Assembly: GCA_002502095.1 (NCBI GenBank)
Contig: DAPJ01000014.1
Span: 1 to 34,495, forward strand
Source of the DNA: Euryarchaeota archaeon UBA62
GTDB lineage: Archaea > Thermoplasmatota > Poseidoniia > Poseidoniales > Thalassarchaeaceae
Direction of reading: 5' to 3'
Length of the DNA stretch: 34,495 bases
In this document: in pieces, positions 15,453-22,921 of the stretch
Numbering within the stretch: the stretch's first letter is position 1
Layout of the letters: each line of letters opens with the position of its first letter
Translations under genes and position numbers: made by a program
The notes under the pieces: model-generated
Databases searched by the model: none
What the model saw: the letters and a program-made list of their open reading frames with translations, nothing else
What the model was told of the DNA's origin: nothing

Positions 15453-16685
15453 TTTAGAGTAGGTCTCGCACTCCTCCGATATTCTGAGAAGCTGGTTATA
15501 TTTTGATGTTCTATCGCTTCTGGCCGGTGCTCCAGTCTTGATTTGTCCTGCGTCAGTACCTACTGCTATGTCAGCGATAATGGAGTCTGAGGTTTCGCCT
15601 GAACGATGGCTAATGACAGTGCCATACCCTGCGGCCTTCGCCATTGATATGACCAATAGTGTTTCAGTCACTGTTCCAATCTGATTGAGTTTGATTAGAA
15701 TTGCATTCGATGCTCCCATATCAATACCCTTAGCGAGGCGATCGGGATTGGTGACATACAGGTCATCCCCTACAATCTGTACTCTGTGTCCTTCGCGCTG
15801 ACAGAATTCGACCCAAGAATCCCAGTCGTCCTCACCAAACGGGTCTTCGATTGATACAATTGGATACTCATCGAGCCACGATGAGTATAGTAGACCAAGC
15901 TCTGAGCCACTGATCACCTTCCCGTCTATATGGTAGCCATCATCCTGCAAGAATTCTTGGCTGGCTACATCTAACGCGATCGATACTTCCTTGCCTGGCG
16001 CATATCCGGCTCTGGTAATCGCCTCGACAACATATCGGAGTCCTTCCTCGTTACGAGGTAGGTTCGGAGCGAAGCCCCCTTCGTCGCCGACACCACCGAG
16101 TAATCCCGCTTCCTTTAGTACGGCCCGGAGTGAATGATAGATCTCAGTACCCGCACGTAGCGCTTCTGGGTATGAGTCGAAGCCATGAGGCACTACCATA
16201 AATTCCTGTACATCGACATTCGAGTTTGCATGTGCCCCTCCGTTGAGGATATTCATCAGAGGCACTGGAATCGAGGCACTCCCATCTGAGAGGTGTTGCC
16301 ATATATTCCCATTTCCAACAGTAGCCCTTAGACAAGCCATAGAAGCACCAAGCATAGCATTGGCACCGATTTTGCTCTTGTTGGGGGTTGAGTCGATGGT
16401 CATCATTGCTGTGTCCACGACCCCTTGTTCACTAGGGTCCAATCCCACCAAGGCGTCTGCAATGGGTCCGTTGACGTTCGCCACTGCGGTATCGACGCCT
16501 TTGCCTCCCCATCGATTGTCGCCATCTCGTAGCTCCACTGCCTCGTGACGACCTGTGCTGGCTCCGGATGGGACCATTGCTCGGCCGAGCGTTCCATCCT
16601 CAGTGAGACAATCAACCTCGACTGTAGGGTTGCCCCGGGAATCCAATACCATCCTTCCTCGGATTTGCGATATGCGTGCCCCCAT
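15441..16685 (-). CDS. eno: Enolase
   Basis: Enolase interconverts 2-phosphoglycerate and phosphoenolpyruvate in glycolysis and gluconeogenesis. All signature regions are present over 414 residues: DSRGNPTVEVD, VPSGASTGRHEA with the mobile-loop Ser, ILNGGAHANSNVDVQEF, GDEGGFAPNL with the catalytic Glu, SIEDPFGEDDWDSW and VGDDLYVTN with the Mg ligands, LIKLNQIGTVTET with the catalytic Lys, and SHRSGETSD with the His/Arg/Ser of the phosphate site. The start ATG at 16685 gives the usual N-terminus. The gene converges on the DHS-like gene with a 12-base overlap. Confidence 0.96.
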   Translation of the reverse strand: MGARISQIRGRMVLDSRGNPTVEVDCLTEDGTLGRAMVPSGASTGRHEAVELRDGDNRWGGKGVDTAVANVNGPIADALVGLDPSEQGVVDTAMMTIDSTPNKSKIGANAMLGASMACLRATVGNGNIWQHLSDGSASIPVPLMNILNGGAHANSNVDVQEFMVVPHGFDSYPEALRAGTEIYHSLRAVLKEAGLLGGVGDEGGFAPNLPRNEEGLRYVVEAITRAGYAPGKEVSIALDVASQEFLQDDGYHIDGKVISGSELGLLYSSWLDEYPIVSIEDPFGEDDWDSWVEFCQREGHRVQIVGDDLYVTNPDRLAKGIDMGASNAILIKLNQIGTVTETLLVISMAKAAGYGTVISHRSGETSDSIIADIAVGTDAGQIKTGAPARSDRTSKYNQLLRISEECETYSKLFQ

Positions 16686-16779
16686 GTGCCGTCGACTGAT
16701 GGATATCTTCTGAATATTGTCATTGTAAACTGAACCTATACGGCTGAGTAGCCAGTACCATGTTGTTGATTGTCCGGAA

Positions 16780-17238
16780 TTATTCGTTCAACCAGCTTAG
16801 CCAACGAGAGACCTTTGTCTGTACTTCTGGAACCTCCATCTCTGATCTGCAACACGCTTCCCAGCAAAGTTGCTCACCTGTTGGCGAAATGGAGAATAGT
16901 TCGGCCCTGAAGAGGACCCCGTCCTGGTCTGAGAAATCACACCTGTTATCATCCACAAAGCAGTGAAGCAGGTGCTTTGGATAGTGGTGCATCTTACCAG
17001 ATACGGGGCAACACAGCATTAGGCTCCTATCAAAGAATACCAATGACTGCCCGGTCTCGGTATCAACCTCATGACCTACTATTCTGGTTCTGTTCAGTAG
17101 CGTGGCTACATCTACATTGTACCATGCCGCGTAGGAAGAAGGAAGGTCAAGCGAGGATACCTCATCTAGGTACTCCTGTCGACGGAGAAGGTGCACTGCC
17201 TCCTCCCTCGCCATGATGCCCAAGACAAGGGGTCCCAT
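16780..17238 (-). CDS. Cys/His-rich protein of unknown function
   Basis: The protein has 152 residues from ATG at 17238 (ATG at 17214, MAREEAVHLL, is an alternative). It is not recognised. The N-terminal third is helical (REEAVHLLRRQEYLDEV). The middle holds a cluster of potential metal ligands: C76, C77, H84, H85, H89, H92, C93 and C100, followed by C125, C129 and C130 in LCWEACC. No transmembrane segment is visible. Its promoter lies in the AT-rich gap shared with the Lrp-type regulator gene. A zinc or iron-sulfur site is possible; the spacing matches no finger I know. Confidence 0.6.
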   Translation of the reverse strand: MGPLVLGIMAREEAVHLLRRQEYLDEVSSLDLPSSYAAWYNVDVATLLNRTRIVGHEVDTETGQSLVFFDRSLMLCCPVSGKMHHYPKHLLHCFVDDNRCDFSDQDGVLFRAELFSISPTGEQLCWEACCRSEMEVPEVQTKVSRWLSWLNE

Positions 17239-17358
17239 TTGAACGCAACCTCTGAGAATAATTTTACAATTATACGAAAAGAGGATTTTATTGTTTGAAT
17301 TTTATCTTAAATGTGAAGAATAGATACAAATACTATACATAAAGCGGATAAAACTCGT
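17239..17358. promoter_or_regulatory. AT-rich divergent promoter region of the Lrp-type gene and the Cys/His-rich gene
   Basis: This 120-base gap is the most AT-rich part of the window. On the plus strand ctatacataa (17333-17342) sits about 17-26 bases before the regulator ATG at 17359, which fits a TATA box and a leaderless transcript. On the minus strand tataattgtaaaattatt (17254-17271) and an agaggt word about 10 bases before the ATG at 17238 fit a promoter and ribosome site. Autoregulation by the Lrp-type protein is typical of the family but no clear palindrome is visible. Confidence 0.55.
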
Positions 17359-17778
17359 ATGAAGGTAGATTCTCTGGACCGATCAATATTGAATGTATTG
17401 AGAGACGCTGGCAGGTCCTCTTTTGTGGAAATTGCAGACAGGGTGGGAGTCACGGAGAGGACTATTAGAACACGCATGAAGAGGCTGGAGGAGGAAGGAG
17501 TAATCAGAGGCTATACAATTAGAGAATCAGGGATTGGACTTACTGCTCTGATTAGGCTGAAGGTAGGGCCTGGTACAGAAATAGGGTCTCTTGCAGGGGA
17601 GTTTGCGAGCTGGCAGAACGTCGAGAGTGTCTACGAAGTAAGCGGTGACGCTGACTTGATTGCAGTAGTGCACGTTGACGACACCGTAGGACTGAGAGAA
17701 ATGCTCGATAAGATGTGGCTCACAGCACCGGCTGAGATTAGTTCAACTCAAACCGAGTTAGTCCTGGAGCAGTACTAA
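17359..17778 (+). CDS. Lrp/AsnC-family transcriptional regulator
   Basis: The N-terminal half is the family's winged helix-turn-helix: LDRSILNVLRDAGRSSFVE, IADRVGVTERTIRTRMKRL with the recognition helix, and EEEGVIRGYTI. The C-terminal half (about residues 60-139) is the RAM ligand-binding domain, with LIRLKVGPGTE, VYEVSGDADLIAVVHV and a final strand TQTELVLEQY. The 139 residues are slightly shorter than the usual 150. Such proteins form dimers to octamers and respond to amino acids. The gene is probably leaderless. Its stop directly abuts the stop of the convergent thioredoxin-fold gene. Its targets are unknown; its own promoter and the divergent gene are likely candidates. Confidence 0.93.
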   Translation: MKVDSLDRSILNVLRDAGRSSFVEIADRVGVTERTIRTRMKRLEEEGVIRGYTIRESGIGLTALIRLKVGPGTEIGSLAGEFASWQNVESVYEVSGDADLIAVVHVDDTVGLREMLDKMWLTAPAEISSTQTELVLEQY

Positions 17779-18333
17779 TCATAGCTTCCACTTGACGGAG
17801 CACCCAATACTATCTGTACGAGGGTTAGAAATTTCCTTACCATTCAAGAGCTCATCAATTGCATCTGAAAGATCTGAGGTCGATGCATGCGAAGGGTCTC
17901 TAGGAGAGTCGTCCATCCTACCTCTGTAAACGACCGTGCCCGACGAGGAAACGAGATAGAACTCAGGGGTTCTCTCGGCCCCATATGATACGGCAACAGT
18001 CTGATCTTCATCATGGAGATAAGGATAGCTCATCCCCCTTGATGCTCTCTTGACCATGTTATCCCATGAGTCGGATTCATACTTCACTGGATCATTCGAG
18101 TTTATTCCTACGAAACCGAGTCCGCTTTCCCTCGCCTTCTCTGCAATATTCTCAATCCTTGGCTCTGAGCCTACCACATATGGACAGTGATTACAGGTGA
18201 ACATGATTATTCCGCCTTTGTCACCAATCACGTTAGACATTGAAACTGTCCCACCCCCAGAGCTGTCGTTGGCGTTTGGAAGTTCGAAGTTTGGAGCATT
18301 GTCACCGGGCTCTACAGTGTTGGCCATGTGCAT
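17779..18333 (-). CDS. Thioredoxin-fold redox protein (AhpC/TSA-like, NHCPYV type)
   Basis: The protein belongs to the thioredoxin-like group with the FTCNHCPYV active site: IIMFTCNHCPYV at residues 42-53 gives a CxxC pair (Cys47, Cys50). VEPGDNAPNFELPN is the peroxiredoxin-like N-terminus, FVGINSNDPVKYE and ERTPEFYLV (with the cis-Pro) are core elements, and the end GCSVKWKL is characteristic of this family. No signal peptide is present, so it is probably cytoplasmic. It starts at ATG 18333 (MHMANT; 18327 is an alternative) only 19 bases after the TPR gene stop, suggesting co-transcription. The partner is unknown. Confidence 0.88.
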   Translation of the reverse strand: MHMANTVEPGDNAPNFELPNANDSSGGGTVSMSNVIGDKGGIIMFTCNHCPYVVGSEPRIENIAEKARESGLGFVGINSNDPVKYESDSWDNMVKRASRGMSYPYLHDEDQTVAVSYGAERTPEFYLVSSSGTVVYRGRMDDSPRDPSHASTSDLSDAIDELLNGKEISNPRTDSIGCSVKWKL

Positions 18334-18352
18334 CGGCGTGGAAGGAGGTGAT

Positions 18353-20647
18353 TCAATCCTCCGGCCCCAGGATCTTGGCTGAAGCCACGGTTCTTCCGTT
18401 GCACTCTTCCAGCCTCCTTCTAGCTAGTTTGTGTTGTGGATCGATATCCAGAACCTTTCTCCAAGCATTGGACGCATTCTTTGTGTCTCCTCTCTCATGG
18501 AAAATTGCTGCTATCATCAGCCTTGCGTCGATGTGCTTTGGGTCATTCCTAGAGGCGCTTTCGAAGTCAGAGAGAGCCTCTTGTCCTCTGCCGAAATCCA
18601 GATACAAGAGCCCTCTTTGATACCATGCGTCCGAATTTGTGGAATCTATCCGTAAAGCTGAGTTTAGTGGCCTTTCTGCCTGCTCCGCCTTATCCATCGC
18701 AATCAAACATGTGCCAAGATGAACTAGAGCCATGACGTGCTCATCTCTTCTATCCAGAATCCTCCTGAGTTCTGCCTCCGCTTCTGTCCAGTCGGCTAGG
18801 TTCATGAGAACTTCCGCTCTTCTCTGTCTGGCGATAAGAAGGGCCGGTGAGATTGAAATCAAGTGGTCGGAGTCATCCAGTGCCACGTCTAAATCTCCCT
18901 TTAGTAAAGAAGCAGAGCATCTGTTCAGTCTTGCTCTAACATGATCTGGATCTATAGCCAGAACCTTGGTGAAAAGAGTCTGTGCCTCAGTCATTCTTCC
19001 CTGCTTTGCCGCTATCAAGCCTCTGACAAAGGGTACTATTGGGTGTTCATGGAGATGTGTGGCGGCTTCGGCAATATGGGTATTCGCCTGATCGAGTTTC
19101 CCCATTTCTATGCAGAGATGGGCCTCCTCCAAAGGAATTGATGTATGATTGGGGATTAATCTCCTGGCCCTGACTAGTGCGACTTCGGCCTCATTATGTG
19201 AGCCTTGGAATCTCAGAGCCCTGGATCTACCGAGCCATGCGAGGCCGTTTTCTCTATCGTGATCTATCGCGGCATCGAAAGAGATCAAAGCGTCTATCAA
19301 GAGTATGGGATCATGATTTCCATACTCATCCCTATACTGCTCCGTATCATGCAGATGCAGTCTTCCCTCCATGACATGCATGTGGGAACTCTCCCAGCAG
19401 ATTGGAGGAGCTTCGTTGAGAGTCTCTTTTGCCCAGTCTATGGACCCGGCCTTCATCAGGACTAGGCTAAGTCTGGCTCTCGCTTCCGCATCTTCAGGGA
19501 GTGTTTCAAGGTGCTCTTCCAAAACTGCTCGAGCGGCATCTAGTCTCCCTTCATTCTCTAGGATTTCGGATTCCATTATCACTCCGTATTCTCCAAGGGC
19601 GGTTGCTCTTCTGATGCTCCGTATGGCTTCCTTTGAATTGCCTTCTCCTGCAGCTAGTATGCGTGCATGTAGAAGCCAAGCTGGTCCGTTGTCTTCATCC
19701 ATCTCAATTGCTTTCGTAATTGCCTCAAGGGCAGCGCCTGCCTCTCCCAATCCGATTAGCTTAGCCGCTCTTTCTACCAGCAAAGGGGAGTCGTTAGAAT
19801 CTAGAGTAGATGAGTCACCAGAAATCCTGGAGTCTTTCGCTCTAAGAGCGATTTCAGATAGCTTTGTCGAGGTCTCGGTCTCTTCCAGAGGTTCGCCCAA
19901 AGCAATGAGCCTTGTCTTGTTTCTATCATATCTCTCATCATCAGAACCGACTAGGATCGCGGCTTGTTCTGCGAGGGCCTCTAGATCATCGGGAGACGTC
20001 GCCAACAGCCTCTCAAGAGTTCTATCCAGAGTTTCCAATTCTCCCGATTCTCTCTGAATTCTAGCTAGAGATCTCAGAGAGGCCGAGTCCTCTGGGTCCA
20101 TCTGATTTGCCATTCTATAGCAGTCCGCGGCCCTTGAAGTCCTGGCGGACGCATGGAATAGCTCACCGAGGATCCTATGCTCTCCTCCATTGAGTTCCAA
20201 GTCCTCGGCTCTCATCTCTGCCTCCGTTAGAATAGCATCAAGTCTTACAACGAGCGGGAGTAGTCCTGGAAGTATTGCAGTATTCTCGCCAGGTTCTGTG
20301 CTGTGCTTCTCGATGATTGCCTTTGCAGCGTGAGAGGCGATTGCGCACGATTCGCTTGAGCTGACTGCTATTCCTTGGTCGAATAGTAGATTTTCCGCGC
20401 TCTCCAGCTTACGGTGTACTCCGAGTAGATTACGAACTTCGGGGGTCTCTCCTAGGATTGTATCCACCCCTCTTGAAAGCAGGTCTAACCTCTGGGTGGT
20501 GTCAGATAAGTTAGTCTGAAGATCGCCCATTCTGTTCATCATTCTGTCTCTCTGACTTAGGACTGATCTATGTCTGAGCCAAAGAGCGAGGACCGTGACT
20601 CCTAGAATGCCGTAGAGGGCCAGAATGCCGGCGGTGGTCTGATCCAT
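18353..20647 (-). CDS. Large membrane-anchored TPR-repeat protein
   Basis: The 764-residue protein begins with one transmembrane helix (about residues 7-24, ILALYGILGVTVLALWL) followed by HRS, then a coiled-coil-like stretch up to about residue 65. From about residue 145 to the end it is a series of tetratricopeptide-like helical pairs; clear units include GPAWLLHARILAAGEGNSKE, DAWYQRGLLYLDFGRGQEA and IDARLMIAAIFHERGDTKNA. TPR arrays bind partner proteins. The helix followed by positive residues puts the array in the cytoplasm. The gene follows dnaG after 98 bases and precedes the thioredoxin-fold gene by 19. Its role is unknown; scaffolding at the membrane is inference. Confidence 0.88.
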   Translation of the reverse strand: MDQTTAGILALYGILGVTVLALWLRHRSVLSQRDRMMNRMGDLQTNLSDTTQRLDLLSRGVDTILGETPEVRNLLGVHRKLESAENLLFDQGIAVSSSESCAIASHAAKAIIEKHSTEPGENTAILPGLLPLVVRLDAILTEAEMRAEDLELNGGEHRILGELFHASARTSRAADCYRMANQMDPEDSASLRSLARIQRESGELETLDRTLERLLATSPDDLEALAEQAAILVGSDDERYDRNKTRLIALGEPLEETETSTKLSEIALRAKDSRISGDSSTLDSNDSPLLVERAAKLIGLGEAGAALEAITKAIEMDEDNGPAWLLHARILAAGEGNSKEAIRSIRRATALGEYGVIMESEILENEGRLDAARAVLEEHLETLPEDAEARARLSLVLMKAGSIDWAKETLNEAPPICWESSHMHVMEGRLHLHDTEQYRDEYGNHDPILLIDALISFDAAIDHDRENGLAWLGRSRALRFQGSHNEAEVALVRARRLIPNHTSIPLEEAHLCIEMGKLDQANTHIAEAATHLHEHPIVPFVRGLIAAKQGRMTEAQTLFTKVLAIDPDHVRARLNRCSASLLKGDLDVALDDSDHLISISPALLIARQRRAEVLMNLADWTEAEAELRRILDRRDEHVMALVHLGTCLIAMDKAEQAERPLNSALRIDSTNSDAWYQRGLLYLDFGRGQEALSDFESASRNDPKHIDARLMIAAIFHERGDTKNASNAWRKVLDIDPQHKLARRRLEECNGRTVASAKILGPED

Positions 20648-20716
20648 CAGTTACAGCGGACCTATTGGACTTTTGATGCCTTCTGCTGATGAGCTTGCTG
20701 AGACGCGGGTTCCAAA

Positions 20717-20739
20717 CGGGACTACGTCCCGCCGGACGT
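20717..20739 (-). other. Two mutually exclusive hairpins after dnaG
   Basis: The 23 bases hold two overlapping perfect inverted repeats: cgggac-tac-gtcccg (20717-20731) and acgtcc-cgcc-ggacgt (20724-20739). They cannot form together. They lie 7 bases after the dnaG stop and about 70 bases before the TPR start. On the minus strand the downstream hairpin is followed by a short T run (tttgg). They may be a weak terminator or a leader switch for the TPR gene. Confidence 0.4.
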
Positions 20740-20745
20740 AATTAG

Positions 20746-21912
20746 TCAGAGGTCTTCCGAAGAGTATGCTTGTACGTTGCCCTTTCGAGTTACGCCACCC
20801 ACGGATGTACCTAGGACATTCTCAATACCGGCCCCTGATGCCAGTTCGAAGATCCTGTCATTGACCTTACCAGCGAAGACAAGTCCTGTGGCTCCCTCGG
20901 CCTCCGCCATAGCGGTTGCGAGAGCTCTAGCGCCTATTGGATCGGTTCCGGAACCATCCTCTAGGATGATGATAGCATTGTTCTTCTTTAGGCCTTCAAG
21001 GTGTGAAGCCCATTCCTTAACATGGTCTGGAGCGACCAACGACTCGTTCCCTCTGCCAACGGATTTGTCGTCTTCCTTGTTCAGCTCTGATTGAATCCTG
21101 GGTACTGCCTTACTTGCGGCTTCCTTCTGCTGTAGGTACTTCGTGACTACTTTTCCTTCGAGGTGCTCTACCTCTCTGCTCTGGGGAGCCATGGCGACAT
21201 GCGTGAGGGCCTTCCCCAGCTGACCGTTTATTTCCATTAGGAGGAGTTTTCCTCCGCGATCTCCGTCAATGAACGCGGTGACTCCCTTCTTGCTCTTGGC
21301 AAGCTCGACTAACTCAGGCTTAATCCCTGAGCCCATTGTTGCGATCGCATTCTTAATTCCGAACTTGAGTAGGTTCCTAACATCGTTCCTGCCTTCAACA
21401 ATTATGATTGCTTCTGACTCGGTGACATTTGGGCCAGCGGTCATCCCATGGTACTCTGTCTCCTTGTCCAATGTCAGAACCGCTCTGACCTCTTCTAGGA
21501 TATTCTTCGAGTCGTCTACGCCAGAGTTTACCATCTTCAGCAGAAGCTGCTTTCCTCTCTCTATTACGTGGTCTCTCTTGGAAGACTGTTGGTTCTCGAT
21601 CATCTTTACTTTGATGACTGCTTTGCATGGGCCAATCCTATCTATTGTTTCCAGAGCGGCCCCTATTACTGCTGTACTGACCTGGTCAAGTGACGAGGAC
21701 ACAAGAATCTCCCCTTGCACCTTGCCCTTGTTCTGATGAAGAACCACGTCAACATGTCCTATTCGACCTGTTCTCTGTAGCTTTCTTAGTTGGAGCGCTT
21801 CGCCGAGCAGACCTTCGGTCTGACCGAAAATTGCGCCAACCACATCCTTTCTCTGGACGTTTCCATCCGTACGGATGGAAGCGTGTATGACATACTTTCC
21901 TTCTTGTGACAT
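20746..21912 (-). CDS. dnaG: Archaeal DnaG-type primase/exosome protein
   Basis: Archaeal DnaG is a Toprim protein reported both as a primase and as part of the RNA exosome. The N-terminal domain has KYVIHASIRTDGNVQRKDVVGAIFGQTEGLLGEAL split as KYVIHASIRTDG and DVVGAIFGQTEGLLG, which is diagnostic. The Toprim domain follows, with AIIIVEGRNDVRNLLKFG (catalytic Glu) and VTAFIDGDRGGKLL (DxD). The C-terminal part holds AIIILEDGSGTDPIGARA. The ATG at 21912 (MSQEGKY) matches the family start and leaves 388 residues; an upstream in-frame ATG at 22044 would add 44 residues of non-coding appearance but has the better ribosome site (AGGAG with 5-base spacing). The TPR gene follows after 98 bases. Confidence 0.93.
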   Translation of the reverse strand: MSQEGKYVIHASIRTDGNVQRKDVVGAIFGQTEGLLGEALQLRKLQRTGRIGHVDVVLHQNKGKVQGEILVSSSLDQVSTAVIGAALETIDRIGPCKAVIKVKMIENQQSSKRDHVIERGKQLLLKMVNSGVDDSKNILEEVRAVLTLDKETEYHGMTAGPNVTESEAIIIVEGRNDVRNLLKFGIKNAIATMGSGIKPELVELAKSKKGVTAFIDGDRGGKLLLMEINGQLGKALTHVAMAPQSREVEHLEGKVVTKYLQQKEAASKAVPRIQSELNKEDDKSVGRGNESLVAPDHVKEWASHLEGLKKNNAIIILEDGSGTDPIGARALATAMAEAEGATGLVFAGKVNDRIFELASGAGIENVLGTSVGGVTRKGNVQAYSSEDL

Positions 21913-21937
21913 ATTTTCATTTCTCCTTTCGCTATCG

Positions 21938-21999
21938 GGCCCACTTTCGGGGCCTCGTTCCAGTAGCCGAAAATCGGCAGTGATGGGTGATTGACACCC
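21938..21999 (-). promoter_or_regulatory. Candidate structured RNA leader of dnaG
   Basis: Three consecutive 5-pair hairpins lie in 62 bases just upstream of the dnaG start: ggccc/gggcc (21938-21954, 7-base loop), gccga/tcggc (21966-21978, 3-base loop) and gggtg/caccc (21985-21999, 5-base loop). They are followed by a GGAG ribosome site and the ATG at 21912. The stretch also lies inside the possible 44-residue extension, whose translation looks non-coding. No known RNA family or C/D box is recognised. Confidence 0.4.
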
Positions 22000-22155
22000 T
22001 CGAGTAGGCCTAAGCTTGATTGTGGCGGGGGACTCTACCTTCATGAACGCTCCTGATGGAAATTCAATGTGAAACGTGTTAGATATTGTTCGGAAGTAGG
22101 CCTATTGAGCACTAAGAAACGAAGCGGATATGTGTGAGTACCCTGACAGCGGGTC

Positions 22156-22365
22156 ATGTCTGGACGACTGTTGCCCTCAGAGGACCCGATAGCAGAAAGT
22201 GTACTAGAGTGGACAATAATGAGGGATTCCAGAGACATAAGACAGCTTATGGTCTGGTTAGAGGAGTCCGAAGGAAGGAAGGAGCGTGCAGTCTTCATGA
22301 GTAGGGCCTTGGATCTGATGGATGAAATCCAATATGCTCTAAGCAGGTTGGACGAGCTGAGGTGA
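22156..22365 (+). CDS. Small acidic helical protein upstream of mobA-like gene
   Basis: The 69-residue protein is almost entirely predicted helix (for example DSRDIRQLMVWLEESEG and ALDLMDEIQYALSRLDELR) and has no transmembrane segment. The family is not recognised. Evidence that it is real: its stop codon lies inside the ribosome-binding site of the mobA-like gene, and start to start the two genes form a tight operon. It would act as a small partner or coiled coil. It is short, so the call is moderate. Confidence 0.55.
   Translation: MSGRLLPSEDPIAESVLEWTIMRDSRDIRQLMVWLEESEGRKERAVFMSRALDLMDEIQYALSRLDELR
22359..22365 (+). promoter_or_regulatory. Ribosome-binding site that decides a TTG start
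   Basis: The word gaggtga lies 4 bases before TTG at 22370, the only start that gives the complete nucleotide-binding N-terminus of the MobA-like protein. The tga of this site is also the stop of the upstream small gene, so translation of the two is probably coupled. Confidence 0.65.
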
Positions 22366-22369
22366 GGGA

Positions 22370-22921
22370 TTGCGTTCCCTTATCCTAGCAGGTGGTAAAT
22401 CAACCCGGATGGGTAGTGACAAGTGCCTGTTGCAAGTTGATGGTGTAGCATGCATACAGAGAGTTGCCATGACTCTCGCAGAGGCTGGTTTGGAGCCAAT
22501 CAGAATTTCAGTAGCGTCACCTGAGCACATGGAGAGATACGGCAGGGTATTGGATTCCTCTCTCCAGGTTGAGTGGGTGGTTGATTCCAACCCACATGCT
22601 GGCCCTATCGAAGCGATACTGGATGCATTAACAGACCCGTTCTGTAATGACCCGTTGCAGATAGCCCCTGTTGACGTTCCTTGGCTTGAAATGGAGATTC
22701 TTATTGACCTTGAGAGAGGAATTGGGGACTGTAAAGTTGCTATTCCTGTTTGCTCGGGTAGAACACATCCGTTACTCGCTCTCGTTAGACCTGAAGTAGC
22801 TGGTTTGGTGGGGCGCAACAGGAGGCCTCTTCGAGAGCAGTTCCATGAAATGGACCATGTGCTAGTAGAGGTAAGTGAGGAAGTGGTTAGGAACATTAAT
22901 CGGCCCAGTGATTTAGAGTAG
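22370..22921 (+). CDS. mobA: MobA-like molybdenum cofactor guanylyltransferase
   Basis: The protein starts SLILAGGKSTRMGSDKCLL, the signature of MobA and related nucleotidyltransferases (LAGGxSxRMGxDK, binding the NTP phosphates). DSNPHAGPIEAILDAL and the acidic motif APVDVPWLE follow, with the Asp that binds Mg. IPVCSGRTHPLLALVRPE is the substrate-side strand. With 183 residues it is close to the MobA length. It begins with TTG after a strong ribosome site. It is in an operon with the small helical protein and overlaps the convergent purN by 9 bases. MobA attaches GMP to molybdopterin; CTP- or other NTP-using relatives (MocA type) cannot be excluded. Confidence 0.82.
   Translation: MRSLILAGGKSTRMGSDKCLLQVDGVACIQRVAMTLAEAGLEPIRISVASPEHMERYGRVLDSSLQVEWVVDSNPHAGPIEAILDALTDPFCNDPLQIAPVDVPWLEMEILIDLERGIGDCKVAIPVCSGRTHPLLALVRPEVAGLVGRNRRPLREQFHEMDHVLVEVSEEVVRNINRPSDLE

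Noticed and set aside
19371..20057. 228-residue plus-strand frame antisense to the TPR gene
   Set aside because: Ser/Ala-rich low-complexity shadow of Leu- and Glu-rich helical repeats; the TPR frame has clear motifs.
20701..20740. tRNA-like piece with gggttccaaac near a hairpin
   Set aside because: No acceptor stem or anticodon arm can be paired around it.
21938..21999. tRNA or C/D-box RNA reading of the dnaG leader hairpins
   Set aside because: Three arms are present but no acceptor stem closes them, the 7-base loop does not fit a T loop, and no C/D box pair is visible.
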